This document shows positions 5,276 through 5,611 of a stretch of DNA of 5,611 bases, in pieces (within the stretch, counting starts at the first letter, position 1; each line of letters starts with the position of its first letter). Source of the stretch: CAZEFK01 sp964511405. GTDB lineage: Bacteria; Pseudomonadota; Alphaproteobacteria; Elsterales; Elsteraceae. The notes under the pieces were generated by a model. It was not told where the DNA came from, searched no databases, and was given only the letters and a program-made list of their open reading frames with translations. The DNA lies in assembly GCA_964511405.1 (NCBI GenBank), contig CAZEFK010000318.1, forward strand, positions 1-5,611, given 5' to 3'. The position numbers and the translations under genes were made by a program.

Positions 5276-5611
5276 GCGCTCGAAGAACCGCTCGACCGGC
5301 TGCGTGGCGCGCGCCAGCAGCGCCGGCGGCAGGGCGAACGGGTCGTCGGCGATGACGTCGCCGAGCTGGGAGCGGTGGGCGGCGATCGCCTGCCGCTTGC
5401 GCGGCAGCACGGCGGCGATGTCGATGTCCACGGCAACGCCGGCCGCCGGTGCTGCGCCCGGCCACACCAGGTAGTCCAGCACGCGCGCCCGGCGCTCCCA
5501 GCCGGCCAGCGCCTGCGTCCAGATCGCGGCGGTGGCCCGGTGGTCGGCGTGGGCGTCGGCGGCGGCCGGGATCGCCACCAGCCCCGGACGCAAGCGCCGC
5601 AGCCGCTCCAG
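5267..5611 (-). CDS. PIG-L/LmbE-family deacetylase, C-terminal part
   Basis: The frame runs from the right edge to a TAG at 5269-5267 and gives 114 residues without their N-terminus. The segment 'LERLRRLRPGLVAIPAAADAHADHRATAAIW' matches the C-terminal half of PIG-L family enzymes, where 'P.D.H.DH' carries a zinc-binding histidine and 'DHR.T' starts a helix; here H21 and H24 of the fragment hold these places. The following 'RVLDYLVWPGA' fits the family's 'v..Y.vWp' strand. Family members are zinc-dependent N-acetylglucosamine-type deacetylases (GlcNAc-PI, MshB, BshB, LmbE-like), usually 220-270 residues, so roughly half is missing, including the N-terminal AHPDDE-type metal site. A TTG at 5593 could be read as a start but lies inside the conserved part, so the true start is off the window. 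It converges with the kinase gene across 7 nt. The substrate is unknown; surface glycans or a cofactor are possible. Confidence 0.75.
   Translation of the reverse strand: MERLRRLRPGLVAIPAAADAHADHRATAAIWTQALAGWERRARVLDYLVWPGAAPAAGVAVDIDIAAVLPRKRQAIAAHRSQLGDVIADDPFALPPALLARATQPVERFFERGA

Noticed and set aside
2722..5436. A 904-codon open frame on the - strand that spans the EamA gene and the antisense of the histidine kinase.
   Set aside because: Its translation is Arg/Gly/Ala/Pro-rich without any recognisable motif, and it overlaps two genes with intact family motifs in other frames. Long empty frames are common opposite GC-rich genes.
4713..5465. A 250-codon open frame on the - strand opposite the kinase HATPase domain.
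   Set aside because: Ser/Thr/Arg/Ala-rich translation without motifs, and it overlaps both the kinase and the deacetylase fragment in a different frame.
1..5611. Search for an undescribed multi-gene system, CRISPR array, mobile element or RNA gene.
   Set aside because: No repeat-spacer pattern, transposase, integrase, toxin-antitoxin pair, tRNA-like fold or riboswitch core was seen; the genes belong to common families in ordinary arrangement.

Overview
The window is GC-rich (roughly 70% by eye), densely coded bacterial DNA. The NitT/TauT-type ABC transporter, the PAS_7-like histidine kinase with an alphaproteobacterial-style H-box region (a 'FGP.G.P.YR.YA.D' stretch) and the strong G/C bias at third codon positions suggest an alphaproteobacterium of the Rhodospirillales type. 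That placement is an inference from style, not a search result.

Left part (1-2218, + strand): the 3' end of an ABC transporter operon. It runs ATPase (cut by the window edge), inner-membrane permease, then periplasmic substrate-binding protein, with gaps of 12 and 22 nt and good Shine-Dalgarno sequences. Together they form one importer of the nitrate/sulfonate/taurine/pyrimidine-precursor superfamily; the substrate cannot be read from the sequence. A perfect 10-bp inverted repeat lies 6 nt after the last stop codon.

Middle part (2219-3659): after a 124-nt gap comes a small secreted protein of unknown function (+ strand, two cysteines in the mature part). It converges on a ten-helix EamA/DMT-family transporter on the - strand. 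The 30-nt gap between them lies within a nested inverted repeat that could end transcription in both directions.

Right part (3660-5611): a 133-nt divergent intergenic region separates the EamA gene from a membrane-bound PAS histidine kinase (+ strand) that has no receiver domain and no response regulator beside it. The kinase gene converges, with only 7 nt between stop codons, on the 3' end of a PIG-L/LmbE-type deacetylase gene on the - strand, cut by the right edge.

Apart from the importer operon, the genes look like independent single units in alternating orientation. No RNA gene, CRISPR array, insertion sequence or phage gene was seen, and no gene-free stretch exceeds 133 nt. I see no convincing sign of an undescribed multi-gene system; the least explained items are the small secreted protein and the orphan kinase.
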